Part shown: one piece after another, positions 53,450 to 63,718 of the stretch
Position numbering within the stretch: the stretch's first letter is position 1
Layout: each line of letters begins with the position of its first letter
Assembly (NCBI RefSeq): GCF_036346855.1
Contig: NZ_CP107841.1
Coordinates: 4,096,001-4,160,000 of the forward strand
Direction of reading: 5' to 3'
Length of the DNA: 64,000 nt
Source of the DNA: Streptomyces europaeiscabiei
Lineage (GTDB): Bacteria > Actinomycetota > Actinomycetes > Streptomycetales > Streptomycetaceae
Position numbers and translations under genes: made by a program
The notes under the pieces: model-generated
What the model was told of the DNA's origin: nothing
The model's database searches: none
What the model saw: the letters and a program-made list of their open reading frames with translations, nothing else

Positions 53450-56296
53450 TCACTTCTTACGGCGGCGGCTGGTCTTCCCCTGCTGCTTGCGGCGCTCCGC
53501 GCGGGTGAGGCCATCGGCCTCGGAGCGAACGGGCTCGTCCTCGGGAAGGTCTCCCTCGACGATGCCGCCCTCGCCGTCGACGGTCGGCGCGGAGAAGTGG
53601 AGGCGGTCACGGCGCTGCGGGGCCTCCAGGCCCTTGGCACGGATCTCCGGCCGGGAGGCACCCGCCTGGGCCGGCACCGCGTCGCTCTTGTCCAGGGACG
53701 GCTTCGTGTCCTCGACCGGGACCTCCTCGACCTGCTGCTCGACCTGGACCTCCAGGTTGAACAGGTAGCCGACGGACTCCTCCTTGATGCCCTCCATCAT
53801 CGCGGTGAACATGTCGAAGCCCTCGCGCTGGTACTCGACCAGCGGGTCCTTCTGGGCCATCGCGCGCAGGCCGATGCCCTCCTGGAGGTAGTCCATCTCG
53901 TAGAGGTGCTCACGCCACTTGCGGTCCAGCACGGAGAGAACGACCCGGCGCTCCAGCTCACGCATGATCTCGGAGCCGAGCTGCGACTCACGCGCCTGGT
54001 ACTGCTCGGTGATGTCGTCCTTGATGGACTCGCCGATGAACTCGGCGGTCAGCCCGGCCCGGTCCCCGGCTGCGTCCTCCAGCTCATCGACGGTGACCTT
54101 CACCGGGTAGAGCTGCTTGAAGGCGCCCCACAGCCGGTCGAGGTCCCACTCCTCGGCGAAGCCCTCGGCGGTCTCGGCGGTGATGTACGCCTCGATGGTG
54201 TCGTCCATGAAGTGCTGGATCTGCTCCTGCAGATCCTCGCCCTCCAGGACGCGGCGCCGCTCGCCGTAGATGACCTCACGCTGCCGGTTGAGGACCTCGT
54301 CGTACTTGAGGACGTTCTTCCGGGTCTCGAAGTTCTGCTGCTCGACCTGCGACTGGGCCGAGGCGATCGCTCGGGTGACCATCTTGTTCTCGATCGGGAC
54401 GTCGTCCGGCACGTTCGCCATGGACATCACGCGCTCGACCATCTGGGCCTTGAAGAGCCTCATCAGGTCGTCGCCCAGCGACAGGTAGAAGCGGGACTCG
54501 CCGGGGTCGCCCTGACGGCCGGAACGACCACGCAGCTGGTTGTCGATGCGCCGGGACTCGTGCCGCTCGGTGCCGAGGACGTAGAGCCCGCCGAGGTCCT
54601 TGACCTCCTCGAACTCCGCCTTGACCGCTTCCTCCGCCTTCGCGAGGGCCTCGGGCAGGGCGTGGGCCCACTCCTCGATGTGCTCCTCGGGGTCGAGGCC
54701 GCGCTGGCGCAGCTCCGCCTCGGCGAGGTCGTCGGGGTTGCCGCCGAGCTTGATGTCCGTACCGCGGCCGGCCATGTTGGTGGCGACGGTCACGGCGCCC
54801 TTGCGGCCGGCCTGGGCGACGATCGTCGCCTCCCGGTCGTGCTGCTTGGCGTTGAGCACCTCGTGCTGGACGCCGCGCTTGCTCAGCTGCTGGGACAGGT
54901 ACTCGGACTTCTCGACCGACGTCGTACCGACGAGGATCGGCTGGCCCTTCTCGTGCTTCTCGACGATGTCGTCGACGACCGCCTCGAACTTCGCGACCTC
55001 GGTGCGGTAGATCAGGTCGGACTGGTCCTTGCGGACCATCGGCCGGTTGGTCGGGATCGGGACGACGCCGAGCTTGTAGATCTGGTGGAACTCGGCGGCC
55101 TCGGTCATCGCCGTACCGGTCATGCCGGACAGACCGGGCTGTTCCTTGCCGTTGTGGTCGTGGCGCTTGTAGAGGCGGAAGAAGTTCTGCAGGGTGATCG
55201 TGGCGAGCGTCTGGTTCTCGTCCTTGATGTCCACCCCTTCCTTCGCCTCGATCGCCTGGTGCATGCCCTCGTTGTAGCGGCGGCCGGCGAGGATACGGCC
55301 GGTGTGCTCGTCGACGATCATGACTTCGCCGTCCATGACGACGTAGTCCTTGTCCTTCTTGAAGAGCTCCTTGGCCTTGATGGCGTTGTTCAGGTAGCCC
55401 ACCAGAGGCGTGTTCACCGACTCGTAGAGGTTGTCGATGCCCAGCCAGTCCTCGACCTTGGAGACGCCGGACTCGTGGATGGCGACCGTGCGCTTCTTCT
55501 CGTCGACCTCGTAGTCGCCGGTCTCCTCGATGCCCTTGAGCGGCTGGCCGGGCTCGCCCTTCTTCAGGCGCGTGACCAGCTTGGCGAAGTCGCCGTACCA
55601 CTTGGTGGCCTGGTCGGCCGGGCCGGAGATGATCAGCGGCGTACGGGCTTCGTCGACGAGGATGGAGTCGACCTCGTCCACGATCGCGAAGTTGTGGCCG
55701 CGCTGGACGAGCTCGTCCTGGGACCACGCCATGTTGTCGCGGAGGTAGTCGAAGCCGAACTCGTTGTTCGTGCCGTACGTGATGTCGCAGGCGTACTGCT
55801 CGCGGCGCTGGGCCGGCGTCATGTTGGCGAGGATGCAGCCGACGCTCAGACCCAGGAACTTGTGAACGCGGCCCATCATCTCGGAGTCGCGCTCGGCCAG
55901 GTAGTCGTTGACCGTGATCAGGTGGACGCCCTTGCCTGACAGCGCGTTCAAGTACGCGGGCAGCGTGCCGACGAGGGTCTTGCCCTCACCGGTCTTCATC
56001 TCGGCGACATAACCGAGGTGCAGGGCGGCGCCGCCCATCATCTGCACGTCGTAGTGGCGCTGGCCGAGTGCGCGCTTGGCGCCCTCGCGCACGGTGGCGA
56101 ACGCCTCGGGGAGCAGGTCGTCGAGGGTCTCACCGTCGGCGTACCGCTGCTTGTACTCCTCGGTGAGGGCCCGCAGCTCGGCGTCGGAGAGGTCGACGAA
56201 GTCCTCTTCGATGGAGTTGACCTGGTCCGCGATGCGGTGCAGCTTGCGCAGGATTTTGCCTTCGCCTGCACGCATGATCTTCGAGAGGACGGACAC
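53450..56296 (-). CDS. secA: preprotein translocase ATPase SecA
   Basis: The motor that pushes preproteins through SecYEG. The 948 aa include Walker A MKTGEGKT (100-107), the Walker B region DEVD (207-210) with DEARTPL, helicase motif [12 protein letters not shown] and [10 protein letters not shown]. The C terminus ends in a basic stretch (GKTSRRRKK) and lacks the CxC zinc motif that binds SecB in many proteobacteria; actinobacteria generally lack SecB. The GTG at 56296 follows AAGGAG at about 10 nt. It is essential and expected to be constitutive. Confidence 0.98.
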   Translation of the reverse strand: MSVLSKIMRAGEGKILRKLHRIADQVNSIEEDFVDLSDAELRALTEEYKQRYADGETLDDLLPEAFATVREGAKRALGQRHYDVQMMGGAALHLGYVAEMKTGEGKTLVGTLPAYLNALSGKGVHLITVNDYLAERDSEMMGRVHKFLGLSVGCILANMTPAQRREQYACDITYGTNNEFGFDYLRDNMAWSQDELVQRGHNFAIVDEVDSILVDEARTPLIISGPADQATKWYGDFAKLVTRLKKGEPGQPLKGIEETGDYEVDEKKRTVAIHESGVSKVEDWLGIDNLYESVNTPLVGYLNNAIKAKELFKKDKDYVVMDGEVMIVDEHTGRILAGRRYNEGMHQAIEAKEGVDIKDENQTLATITLQNFFRLYKRHDHNGKEQPGLSGMTGTAMTEAAEFHQIYKLGVVPIPTNRPMVRKDQSDLIYRTEVAKFEAVVDDIVEKHEKGQPILVGTTSVEKSEYLSQQLSKRGVQHEVLNAKQHDREATIVAQAGRKGAVTVATNMAGRGTDIKLGGNPDDLAEAELRQRGLDPEEHIEEWAHALPEALAKAEEAVKAEFEEVKDLGGLYVLGTERHESRRIDNQLRGRSGRQGDPGESRFYLSLGDDLMRLFKAQMVERVMSMANVPDDVPIENKMVTRAIASAQSQVEQQNFETRKNVLKYDEVLNRQREVIYGERRRVLEGEDLQEQIQHFMDDTIEAYITAETAEGFAEEWDLDRLWGAFKQLYPVKVTVDELEDAAGDRAGLTAEFIGESIKDDITEQYQARESQLGSEIMRELERRVVLSVLDRKWREHLYEMDYLQEGIGLRAMAQKDPLVEYQREGFDMFTAMMEGIKEESVGYLFNLEVQVEQQVEEVPVEDTKPSLDKSDAVPAQAGASRPEIRAKGLEAPQRRDRLHFSAPTVDGEGGIVEGDLPEDEPVRSEADGLTRAERRKQQGKTSRRRKK

Positions 56297-56582
56297 GGGG
56301 GTTTGTCTCCTTGCCGGTCGGGCCTGGGGAGGGTCGGTTCAATGACAGTTGGCAGACTTGAATCACAGCTTGAGCAACGGCCATCGTAAGCGAGGACCCC
56401 GCCGTGCCGGGAGGTCTGGCAGTGACAGCTACCAGGACAACGGGCAGGCGTTGCGGATGGTGCCGCGTTCCACCCACGAAATGCGCGATTTGTGACCGCC
56501 TCGCACACCGCACCCCCTCACCGTCCGCGGAACGGCCTCGCACGGGATGGTGCCCTTCCGCCGCACCGAGCAGAATCGCCCG

Positions 56583-57152
56583 ATGGAACCCGTCACCCTG
56601 ACCACCGAGCGTCTGCTGCTGCGCACCGTGGACCGGCGCGACACCGACACGGTGTACGCGGCTGCGCAGGACCCGGACATCCAGCGCTGGACCACGATTC
56701 CCTCGCCGTACCTGCGCGAGCACGCGGAGGGTTTCGTCGAGCGGGCCGTTCCCGAAGGCTGGGCCACCGCCTCGATGTTCACCTTCGGCCTCTTCCTCCC
56801 CGCCGGGGAGCTGGCGGGGATGCTCGGCATCACCATGCGCTCCCTCGGCACCGGCGAGATCGGCTTCTGGGCCACCAAGGAACACCGCCGCAACGGCTAC
56901 ATCACCGAGGCCACCCGCGCCGCCGCCCACTGGTCCTTCACCGCCCTCGCCCTCGACCGCCTCGAATGGCGCGCCGAAGTGGGCAACACCCCCTCCCGCT
57001 CGGTCGCCGAGCACACCGGCTTCACCCTCGAAGGCACCCTCCGAGCCGCCCTCAACAACAACGGAGTCCGCCGCGACTGCTGGGTAGCCTCCTTGCTCCC
57101 CTCGGACCTGGGCCTGCCTTCGGCGGCGCCCTACCTACCGGCACGGGGATGA
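56583..57152 (+). CDS. GNAT acetyltransferase, RimJ/RimL type
   Basis: A 189-aa N-acetyltransferase using acetyl-CoA. The opening MEPVTLTTERLLLRTV and the RRNGYITEATRA acetyl-CoA pyrophosphate-loop region followed by RLEWRAEVGNTPSRSVAEHTGF are typical of Rim-type enzymes that acetylate protein N termini or small amines. The target is unknown. The ATG at 56583 is preferred to the one at 56547, which would add 12 unrelated residues. It is divergent from secA. Confidence 0.9.
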   Translation: MEPVTLTTERLLLRTVDRRDTDTVYAAAQDPDIQRWTTIPSPYLREHAEGFVERAVPEGWATASMFTFGLFLPAGELAGMLGITMRSLGTGEIGFWATKEHRRNGYITEATRAAAHWSFTALALDRLEWRAEVGNTPSRSVAEHTGFTLEGTLRAALNNNGVRRDCWVASLLPSDLGLPSAAPYLPARG

Positions 57153-57517
57153 GCCACCTGCCGTAGCTGCGAGGAGCCATGCCACTTCTGTCGTGGTCAC
57201 GGGCCAACGCGCCGCTCTGTCATGGTCACGGGCCAACGCGCCGCTCTGTCATGGTCACGGGCCAACGCGCCGCTCTGTCATGGTCACGGGCCAACGCGCC
57301 GCTCTGTCATGGTCACGGGCCAACGCGCCGCTCTGTCGTGGTCACGGGCCATCGCGCCGCTGGGGCGGCACGGGTGGGCGCAGCGGCACCTCGTAAGCGC
57401 CGAGCCGCGCACCCAAATCCCGCCCAGTACCACCACCGGGCGCCCGAGACCCCCTGCTCAAGCCACGTTTTCCCAGCTCAGCCCCTCTTGTCAGTCCCCT
57501 CCCCTACCCTGCGGAGC
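57153..57517. repeat. intergenic gap with six 29-bp tandem units
   Basis: Units of 29 bp start at 57190, 57219, 57248, 57277, 57306 and 57335; the core is ATGGTCACGGGCCAACGCGC. The four inner copies are nearly identical and the outer ones have GTGG for ATGG. Units abut without spacers, so it is not a CRISPR array. Open frames through it are artefacts of repetition. The remainder of the gap has no gene. Confidence 0.92.
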
Positions 57518-58708
57518 ATGACCTCCCTCCCGCGCCCCACGACAGAACTCACCGCAGACGAGGCCCGCCGCATCGCCCTCCGGGCTCAGGGCTTCCTCGG
57601 CGCCCCGGACCGCAGATCCGGCGTCCGCGGCGTCCTGCGGCACCTGGGCGCGGTCCAACTCGACACCATCTCGGTCCTGGCCCGCTCCCACGAACTCATC
57701 CCGTACGCCCGCCTGGGCGCCGTGGGCCGCACCACGGTCGACAACGCCTACTGGACGACCGCGCCCCCCGGCGCGCCTTCGGCACGACCACACGCCTTCG
57801 AGTACTGGTCCCACGCCGCCTGCATCCTCCCCATCGAGGAATGGCCCCACTTCGCCTTCCGCCGCCGCGCCTACCGAGCCCGCCCCCACTGGAACCACCA
57901 ACTCCCGGACGACGCCTACGACCGCGTCATCAAACAGCTCCGCACCGAGGGCCCCCTCACGGCCACGGAACTGGGCGGCGCGAAGCGCACCAGCGAATGG
58001 TGGGACTGGTCCGGCGAGAAGGTCGCCGTCGAACGGGCCCTGATGTACGGCGAGGTGGTCTGCGTGGAGCGCCGCGGCTGGAAGCGGGTGTACGACCTCG
58101 CGGAGCGCGCCGTCCCGGACACCCTGCTGCACGACGACCTGGACGACACCGAGTGCGTACGCCGTCTGGTCCGCCTGGCCGGCGAGGCCCTCGGCGTCGG
58201 CACCCGCGCGGACATCGCCGACTACCACCGCCTCAAGGGCGAGCAGTTCGACGCGGTGGTCGCCGACTCGGGCCTGGTCCCGGTGACGGTGGAGGGCTGG
58301 GCCAAGCCCGCCTGGGCCGACCCGACGGCCCTGGCCACACCCCCGCGCGGCCGCCACCGCACCACGCTGCTGTCCCCTTTCGACTCCCTGATCTGGGAAC
58401 GGGCCCGCACAGAGCGGATCTTCGGCTTCACCCACCGCCTGGAGGCCTACGTCCCCAAGCAGAAGCGCGTCCACGGCTACTTCGCGATGCCGGTCCTGTC
58501 CGGCGGCCGGCTCGTCGGCCGCGTCGACCCCGCCCGCGACGGCCGCACACTGGTCGCCAAGCAGGTCACCCTCGACGGCCCCAAGGCGATCCCGGCCGTG
58601 GCCCAGGCTCTCCTGGAAGCGGCGACCTGGGTGGACTGCTCGGACGTACGCGTGGAGCGAGTGGACGCCCCGGAACTACGGGAGCCTTTGGTACGCGCCC
58701 TGACGTGA
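57518..58708 (+). CDS. winged-helix DNA glycosylase-like protein, AlkX/YcaQ type
   Basis: A 396-aa HTH_42-family protein. AlkX/YcaQ enzymes excise alkylated bases and unhook interstrand crosslinks. Their catalytic signature is Q-hydrophobic-D, seen here as Q47-L48-D49 in HLGAVQLDTISVLARSHELI. The conserved AHAACILP-like segment (SHAACILPIEEWPHF), LLSPFDSLIWERART and the C-terminal GRVDPARDGRTL fit the family. The ATG at 57518 follows GGAG; the frame reads back through the 29-bp repeat but that part is not coding. Distinguishing AlkX from AlkZ rests on the D49. Confidence 0.88.
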   Translation: MTSLPRPTTELTADEARRIALRAQGFLGAPDRRSGVRGVLRHLGAVQLDTISVLARSHELIPYARLGAVGRTTVDNAYWTTAPPGAPSARPHAFEYWSHAACILPIEEWPHFAFRRRAYRARPHWNHQLPDDAYDRVIKQLRTEGPLTATELGGAKRTSEWWDWSGEKVAVERALMYGEVVCVERRGWKRVYDLAERAVPDTLLHDDLDDTECVRRLVRLAGEALGVGTRADIADYHRLKGEQFDAVVADSGLVPVTVEGWAKPAWADPTALATPPRGRHRTTLLSPFDSLIWERARTERIFGFTHRLEAYVPKQKRVHGYFAMPVLSGGRLVGRVDPARDGRTLVAKQVTLDGPKAIPAVAQALLEAATWVDCSDVRVERVDAPELREPLVRALT

Positions 58709-58725
58709 GCCCGGGGTGTCGTGGC

Positions 58726-59475
58726 CTAGCGGATCTCGAGGATCTTCTCCCGCATCGCGTACACCACAGCCTCCATCCTGGAGTGCAGCTGCAGCTTCTC
58801 CAGGATGTTGCGCACATGGTTCTTCACGGTGTTCTCGGAAATGAACAGCTCCTTGGCGATGTCCCGGTTGTTCATCCCGGTCGCCACGAGCTTGAGCACT
58901 TCCAGTTCCCGGTCCGTCAGCCGCGGTGCCGGCACGAGGCGCCGCTCGTCGGTCCGCTGAATCATGGACTTGAACTCGGTGAGCAACTTCGACGCCATCG
59001 AGGGGCTGATCTGCGACTGCCCGTCGGCGACCGCGCGAATGGCCGTGGCCACCTCGTCCGTGGAGATCTCCTTGAGGAGATAACCGGTCGCCCCCGCCTT
59101 GATCGCGTCGTAGAGGTCGGCCTCCTCGTCGCTGATCGTCAGCATGATGATCTTCGCGCTGGGGGCCACCTCCTTGATGGAGGTGCACGCCTCGATACCG
59201 CCGCGCTTGGGCATCCGTACGTCCATCAGCACGATGTCGGGCAGCAGATCCGCGGCCTTGTCGACCGCCTCCGCCCCGTCACCGGCCTCGCCCACGACCT
59301 GGATGTCCTCCTCGGCGGCGAGCACGATCTCCAGACCGCGGCGGAAAAGCGCGTGGTCGTCCACGACGAGGACCCGGATCGGCTCCTTGCGCGAGGAGCC
59401 CGCGGAGGAGCCCATATCGACGGAGCCGTCGTCGGCATCCTCGTCACGCATCGGTCCGAAACTGCTGTCCGCCAT
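58726..59475 (-). CDS. NarL/FixJ-family response regulator
   Basis: A 249-aa two-component regulator. The receiver domain has acidic D39-D40, phospho-acceptor D85 (LMDVRMP) and K135 (LLKE). The LuxR-type DNA-binding domain spans about 186-245 (LTDRELEVLKLVATG ... ENTVKNHVRNIL). The first 30 residues are an acidic Ser-rich extension. The ATG at 59475 follows GGGGAGG at 5 nt. No histidine kinase gene is adjacent, so its partner is elsewhere. It lies in the conserved secA-hpf block. Confidence 0.95.
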   Translation of the reverse strand: MADSSFGPMRDEDADDGSVDMGSSAGSSRKEPIRVLVVDDHALFRRGLEIVLAAEEDIQVVGEAGDGAEAVDKAADLLPDIVLMDVRMPKRGGIEACTSIKEVAPSAKIIMLTISDEEADLYDAIKAGATGYLLKEISTDEVATAIRAVADGQSQISPSMASKLLTEFKSMIQRTDERRLVPAPRLTDRELEVLKLVATGMNNRDIAKELFISENTVKNHVRNILEKLQLHSRMEAVVYAMREKILEIR

Positions 59476-59680
59476 CGTTCCTCCCCCTGAAGGCCGTGGC
59501 CCGTGTTTCTGTGCCATCGCCAACCCAAGGCAACGACCCCCCGGTTGAGGCCGGTTCGGCCATGATTCCATGCCCGGCCCGCACTGCGGTGACAGAGCGG
59601 GCCACAAGGGGTCGCACACCGGTGCCCCTGGGGGCGCACGAGCGCTCCAGGGGCACCGGCTCAGCTGTCACCCGGCACGC

Positions 59681-60373
59681 TCAGCCGCCGAGCGCGCCGC
59701 CCGCGGCGTCCGAATGCGCCTGGGCGACCATCGGGTCCGTGCTGAGGTGGATGACGCCGTAGTCGTAGGCGTGCCGCCGGTAGACGACGCTGGGTTCCTT
59801 GGTCTCGGAGTCGACGAAGAGGTAGAAGTCGTGCCCGACCAGCTCCATCTCGTACAGAGCCTGGTCGAGGGTCATCGGGGAGGCGACGTGGGTCTTCTCG
59901 CGGACGATCAGGGGGCCTTCGCCCTTGACCTCCAGCGAGCCGATCTTCTTCGTGGGCACGTCTTCCGGCTTGTCCTCGTCGGCGACGTATCCGTTGCCGT
60001 TGAGGGTCGCCACGCCGGGGACGTGGTCCGCGACCTCCGCCGCGGTGAGCCTGCGCGCGCCTCGGCGCGTGTAACGCTTGTCGTGCTGCTTGCGCAGCCG
60101 GGCTTCCAGCTTGTCCGCCGCCAGGTCGAGCGCCGCATACGGATCGCTTGCCGCTGCCTCGGCCCGGATCACCGGCCCGCGGGAGTGGAGCGTGATCTCC
60201 ACCCGGTCACTGCGGTCGGCCTGTCGGGGGTTGGGCTCCTTGGACACCTCGACGTCGAGGCTGATCACCTTGCCGTCGAGCTTCTGGATCTTCTCCAGCT
60301 TCAGCTTCTCGGCCACGTGCTTGCGGAACCGCTCGGGCACCTCGGTCTTGCGGCCCTTGACGACGATGTCCAC
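59681..60373 (-). CDS. hpf: long-form ribosome hibernation promoting factor
   Basis: A 230-aa protein that binds the 30S subunit and pairs 70S ribosomes into inactive 100S dimers in stationary phase or stress. The N-terminal S30AE domain (1-105) starts VDIVVKGRKTEVPERF; the C-terminal dimerisation domain (about 170-225) reads SPMTLDQALYEMELVGHDFYLF. The GTG at 60373 has GGAG 6 nt upstream and starts the conserved domain; longer frames to 60592 are non-coding. The gene order next to comF and lpqB matches mycobacteria. Confidence 0.95.
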   Translation of the reverse strand: MDIVVKGRKTEVPERFRKHVAEKLKLEKIQKLDGKVISLDVEVSKEPNPRQADRSDRVEITLHSRGPVIRAEAAASDPYAALDLAADKLEARLRKQHDKRYTRRGARRLTAAEVADHVPGVATLNGNGYVADEDKPEDVPTKKIGSLEVKGEGPLIVREKTHVASPMTLDQALYEMELVGHDFYLFVDSETKEPSVVYRRHAYDYGVIHLSTDPMVAQAHSDAAGGALGG

Positions 60374-60687
60374 GCAGAACTCCGTTCCCGGATCGCTCCG
60401 CTCCACTGGCGGAGCATCTCCCTTGTGCACCAGGTTCCGGTGACTCCCGGAACCGCGGACTCGGTGACTTCCACCTCCTCCTCCCCCGTGGACAAGATCT
60501 CCACCCACCAGCGCGGGGTGATTCGGAAAAGCCGCAGCGCAGCATTCGGATATGTGGTGAACGGCCGGGGCCATTCCCTCACATCCGAACATATCTCGCT
60601 CGGACGGATGTCGTCACCCTCTACCGAGCCGTACCTCCGTTCAGGTGAATTGGCCCTTTCACTGCCTGCAACGACGCAAGTTCTCTG
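60374..60687. promoter_or_regulatory. hpf upstream region with an inverted repeat
   Basis: This 314-bp gap between comF and hpf is AT-richer than average. ACATCCG (60581-60587) and CGGATGT (60605-60611) form spaced inverted arms about 210 bp before the hpf start. It should hold the hpf promoter; I cannot fix the -35/-10. Confidence 0.4.
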
Positions 60688-61479
60688 TCAGTTCCGGTTT
60701 ATTTGGAAAGAGTCCGGCGGCGCGGCGACCACCGCCGCGCTGATACCGTCTCCGGCGCTGTCCGCGCCCGTCATTCCCGTCACCCCTCGTGTTCGTACCG
60801 CCTCCTTTGCCGTTCGTTCCGCAGCGGATCGCCTCGGCTCGGCCGCCCACCCGTCCCGGGCCGCCCGCACCGCCCGCGCCGCCTCCGCGAGCGAGGCACC
60901 CGTCGTCATCAGGTCGTCCACGAGCACGACCACCCCGCCGCCCAGCAGCCGGGTACCCCCGGCGGGCACCTCCAGGGCACCCGCGAGGTTGTCCAGCCGC
61001 TGCCGGGAGTCCAGCCCCGACTGATCGGCCACGGCCCGCCGCTGCCGCAGCACCCCGGCCACCCGGGCCGACGTCCCGGTACGCCGCAGTTCCCCGGCGG
61101 CCGCGAGCGCGATCCGCCGCGCCGGGTCGTGCCCACGTGCCCGCACCGCCCACCGCGCGGACGGCACCGGAACCAGCAGCACCGGCCCGTCACCACCCGC
61201 CCGTACGGCCCCTGCCAAGGCCGTGCCGAGCGGTCCGGCGAGCCCCAGCGCACCCCGTTCCTTGTGCGCGATCAGCGTCGCCCGCACCGCGTCCTCGTAC
61301 GGTGCCGCAGCGTGCACCACGGGCAACCCCGACGGCTCCGGCACCGGTCGCACCCGGCACGGCCCGGCCCCGGTCAGAGCCGCGCGGCACTCCGGGCAGA
61401 GCACCGCGCGAGGCCTCCCGCAGCCTCCGCACTCGGCCGGCAGCACCAGATCCGTGAAGTCCCGCCACCACCTCCGCAT
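60688..61479 (-). CDS. comF: ComF-family phosphoribosyltransferase-like protein
   Basis: A 263-aa protein with an N-terminal zinc ribbon (C17/C20, C28/C31) and a type I phosphoribosyltransferase fold with the PRPP loop VVVLVDDLMTTGAS (183-196). ComF proteins take part in DNA uptake in competent bacteria, but in actinobacteria their job is unknown. The last 40 residues are a Thr/Asp/Ala-rich extension. The ATG at 61479 is preferred to the longer frame from 61527. Its place between hpf and lpqB is conserved in mycobacteria. Confidence 0.93.
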   Translation of the reverse strand: MRRWWRDFTDLVLPAECGGCGRPRAVLCPECRAALTGAGPCRVRPVPEPSGLPVVHAAAPYEDAVRATLIAHKERGALGLAGPLGTALAGAVRAGGDGPVLLVPVPSARWAVRARGHDPARRIALAAAGELRRTGTSARVAGVLRQRRAVADQSGLDSRQRLDNLAGALEVPAGGTRLLGGGVVVLVDDLMTTGASLAEAARAVRAARDGWAAEPRRSAAERTAKEAVRTRGVTGMTGADSAGDGISAAVVAAPPDSFQINRN

Positions 61480-61879
61480 GCCCACACTGTGCCAACGCAT
61501 GCGAGGCCCTGCCACCCCTGTGGACAACCGCTTGTGGACAACTCACCGCATCCACAGAGGGGTCCTCACCCACACGAATGACAAGTGCTCGAAAAAGACC
61601 GAGTGCCCTCACAAGATGACCGAACGGCACCTCCGGCCTGGACGCCCAAGCCCCTCACCACGCCAAGCCCCCGGCGCCGGAGTCCACAAAGCGCACAGCC
61701 CACAGCCCACACATCCGACGGACACGGTGGCCCGCCTGCGGCTCACCCCCGCAGAGCCCCCAGCCTCACCGGACACACCGCAGCCCCAGGCCGCACCTCA
61801 CCCACCAGGTGAGATGCACCCCGTTCGCCTCACGCACCGCACGCACCGGAAACGCCGGACGCACCGCCCGCCCCGGCCC
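61480..61879. other. intergenic gap between lpqB and comF, no gene
   Basis: A 400-bp C/A-rich gap. A short hairpin (CTCACC/GGTGAG near 61798-61814) lies just after the lpqB stop and could end that transcript. No coding sequence is visible. Confidence 0.5.
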
Positions 61880-63718
61880 TCACCCCGGATAGACCGGCGC
61901 CGACCCTTCCTTGACCACCGTCTGCCACTGCGCCCCCGGGGACAGCCGGACGATCCCGTCGGCCGAGTGTGCGACCAACGGCTGGCTTTCGTCCTCGGAC
62001 GCTGCGATCTCCTCCACGCCGGTGAGCGCGGAGGGCCCGGAGCCCGGCATCGGGGAGCCGTCGACGCGGACGTACCGCATCTGCTGCACGCCGCCGTGTT
62101 CGCGCCCCACGACCACGAGTTGACTGTCGCCCGCCCACGACATGGCGGTGACGTCCTCCAGGTCCTGTGTCACGGACCGCAGCTCGACGATCGAGACGGT
62201 GGTGCCCTCCGCGTCGGCATCCCGCTCGATGCGCCCGATGTACAGCGCCCGCTTGCCCTTGCTCTCCAGGATCAGCGCGACCCGCACACCGTCGGCGGCC
62301 ACCCGCACCGCCTCGATACGCCCGTCGAGGTTGGGCGTCCTGACCTCCAGCGGCTCACCCATGCCGTCCGCCAGAACCAGCAGCCGGGGGTTCTTGGGGT
62401 CGCGGTCGGCCACCCACAGATCGCCCCGCCCGTCCCAACTGGGCGTCGTCAGCCGGTCCTTCGCGGTGGCGCCGGTGCTGCGCACCACCGGGTCGCCGAG
62501 CGTGCCACCCGCTGTCAGCGGCGTCACGTACAGATCGCTCCCGTCGGCCGACACGCCGGCCGCCCGGTCCTCACCACGCGACACGGCGGCGGCCCTCAGC
62601 TGCTTCTCGCCCTCACCGAGTGCCCCGGGAACGGCCGTCGGCGTGGTCACCGAGTCCCGCTCGGACAGCCGTACGAGCTTGTGGTCGCCGTCGATGAAGT
62701 ACTCGTACGCCGCGCTCTTGCCGGAGCCGTGCGCGGCGACGACGTCGGTCTGCCCCTCGCGGAACACGCACAGTTGTGCACCGGTCGACCCCTGCAGCTC
62801 CACCTCCTCCACGCCCGTGGGCATGTAGTCCTGGAGGGTGAAGAGAAGTTGCGCGGCCATCTCCTCGCATCGACTGTCCGAGACGCGGTCGGCCTTCTTG
62901 TTCAGCGGCACGACCAGCTTGTTCTGATCGTCGGGCGTCAGCGCACGGGTGCCCTTCTTCAGGGCCGTACCGGAGGGGAAACTCGTCCTCGCGACCGGGT
63001 TGAGCCATCTGGTGGGGCCCTTCAACAGGTCCCGGACCACCTGGGTCACCGGGTCGACCTGGCTGCGTACATAGACCGGGTCGGCGACTGTCCCCGGCTC
63101 CCCCGACTGCGCGGCGGAGGTGAAGTAGTACTTGTTGATGGACTTGTAGTTACGCTCGAAGTCAGACCTGCCGAGCACCACACCCTGCGGCAGCCGGTCG
63201 ATGCGCCACTGCTTGGTGTCCTTCACGCGCGTGAGGTGCACGGTCTTGCGGTAATCGCCGCTGGTGGGCCTGTACGCGTGCTGCCCATCGACCCGGGCGA
63301 CGTTCTTGCCGGACAGCTCGTACCGGTACTCGTCGGTGTCGGGTCCCTCCCCCGTGACCGGGGTGTAGGGAGTGGTGGGCGCCTCGGCGAGGACCGTGGT
63401 CGACTCGCCCGGATCCCATTCCTTGAGGGCCTTGCCGGTCAGGTACTTGCGGGCGGTCTCGTATTCCAGGTCGTCGCTGGTCAGAGCCTCCAGGAAGCCC
63501 TGCACGATCTCCTGCGGCTCGGCGTCGTCGGCGGGCGCCAACGCGAAGACCCGCACCTTCGAGTCCTGCCTCGGGGTGGACTCGACGTCGCGCATGTCAC
63601 CGCTGTCCGGCATCGAGGCGCACCCCACCAGCAGGACGGCACTGATGCCGAGAGACCCGATACGCGCAGTCGCCCGCACCGGACGCCTGCGGCCGCGTTT
63701 CGCGCGGTCAGCGCCCAC
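61880..63718 (-). CDS. lpqB: lipoprotein LpqB, partner of the MtrAB system
   Basis: A 612-aa lipoprotein that in actinobacteria modulates the MtrB sensor kinase. The signal peptide ends in LVGC with Cys33. A GerMN-type region (about 200-330) and a C-terminal beta-propeller-like region (about 340-600) follow. The GTG at 63718 has GGAGG 6 nt upstream and overlaps the 3' end of mtrB by 11 bp, the standard mtrA-mtrB-lpqB order. It is anchored on the outer membrane face. Confidence 0.95.
   Translation of the reverse strand: MGADRAKRGRRRPVRATARIGSLGISAVLLVGCASMPDSGDMRDVESTPRQDSKVRVFALAPADDAEPQEIVQGFLEALTSDDLEYETARKYLTGKALKEWDPGESTTVLAEAPTTPYTPVTGEGPDTDEYRYELSGKNVARVDGQHAYRPTSGDYRKTVHLTRVKDTKQWRIDRLPQGVVLGRSDFERNYKSINKYYFTSAAQSGEPGTVADPVYVRSQVDPVTQVVRDLLKGPTRWLNPVARTSFPSGTALKKGTRALTPDDQNKLVVPLNKKADRVSDSRCEEMAAQLLFTLQDYMPTGVEEVELQGSTGAQLCVFREGQTDVVAAHGSGKSAAYEYFIDGDHKLVRLSERDSVTTPTAVPGALGEGEKQLRAAAVSRGEDRAAGVSADGSDLYVTPLTAGGTLGDPVVRSTGATAKDRLTTPSWDGRGDLWVADRDPKNPRLLVLADGMGEPLEVRTPNLDGRIEAVRVAADGVRVALILESKGKRALYIGRIERDADAEGTTVSIVELRSVTQDLEDVTAMSWAGDSQLVVVGREHGGVQQMRYVRVDGSPMPGSGPSALTGVEEIAASEDESQPLVAHSADGIVRLSPGAQWQTVVKEGSAPVYPG

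Noticed and set aside
57190..57363. 29-bp repeats as a CRISPR array
   Set aside because: Units abut directly with no spacers, and no cas genes are in the window.
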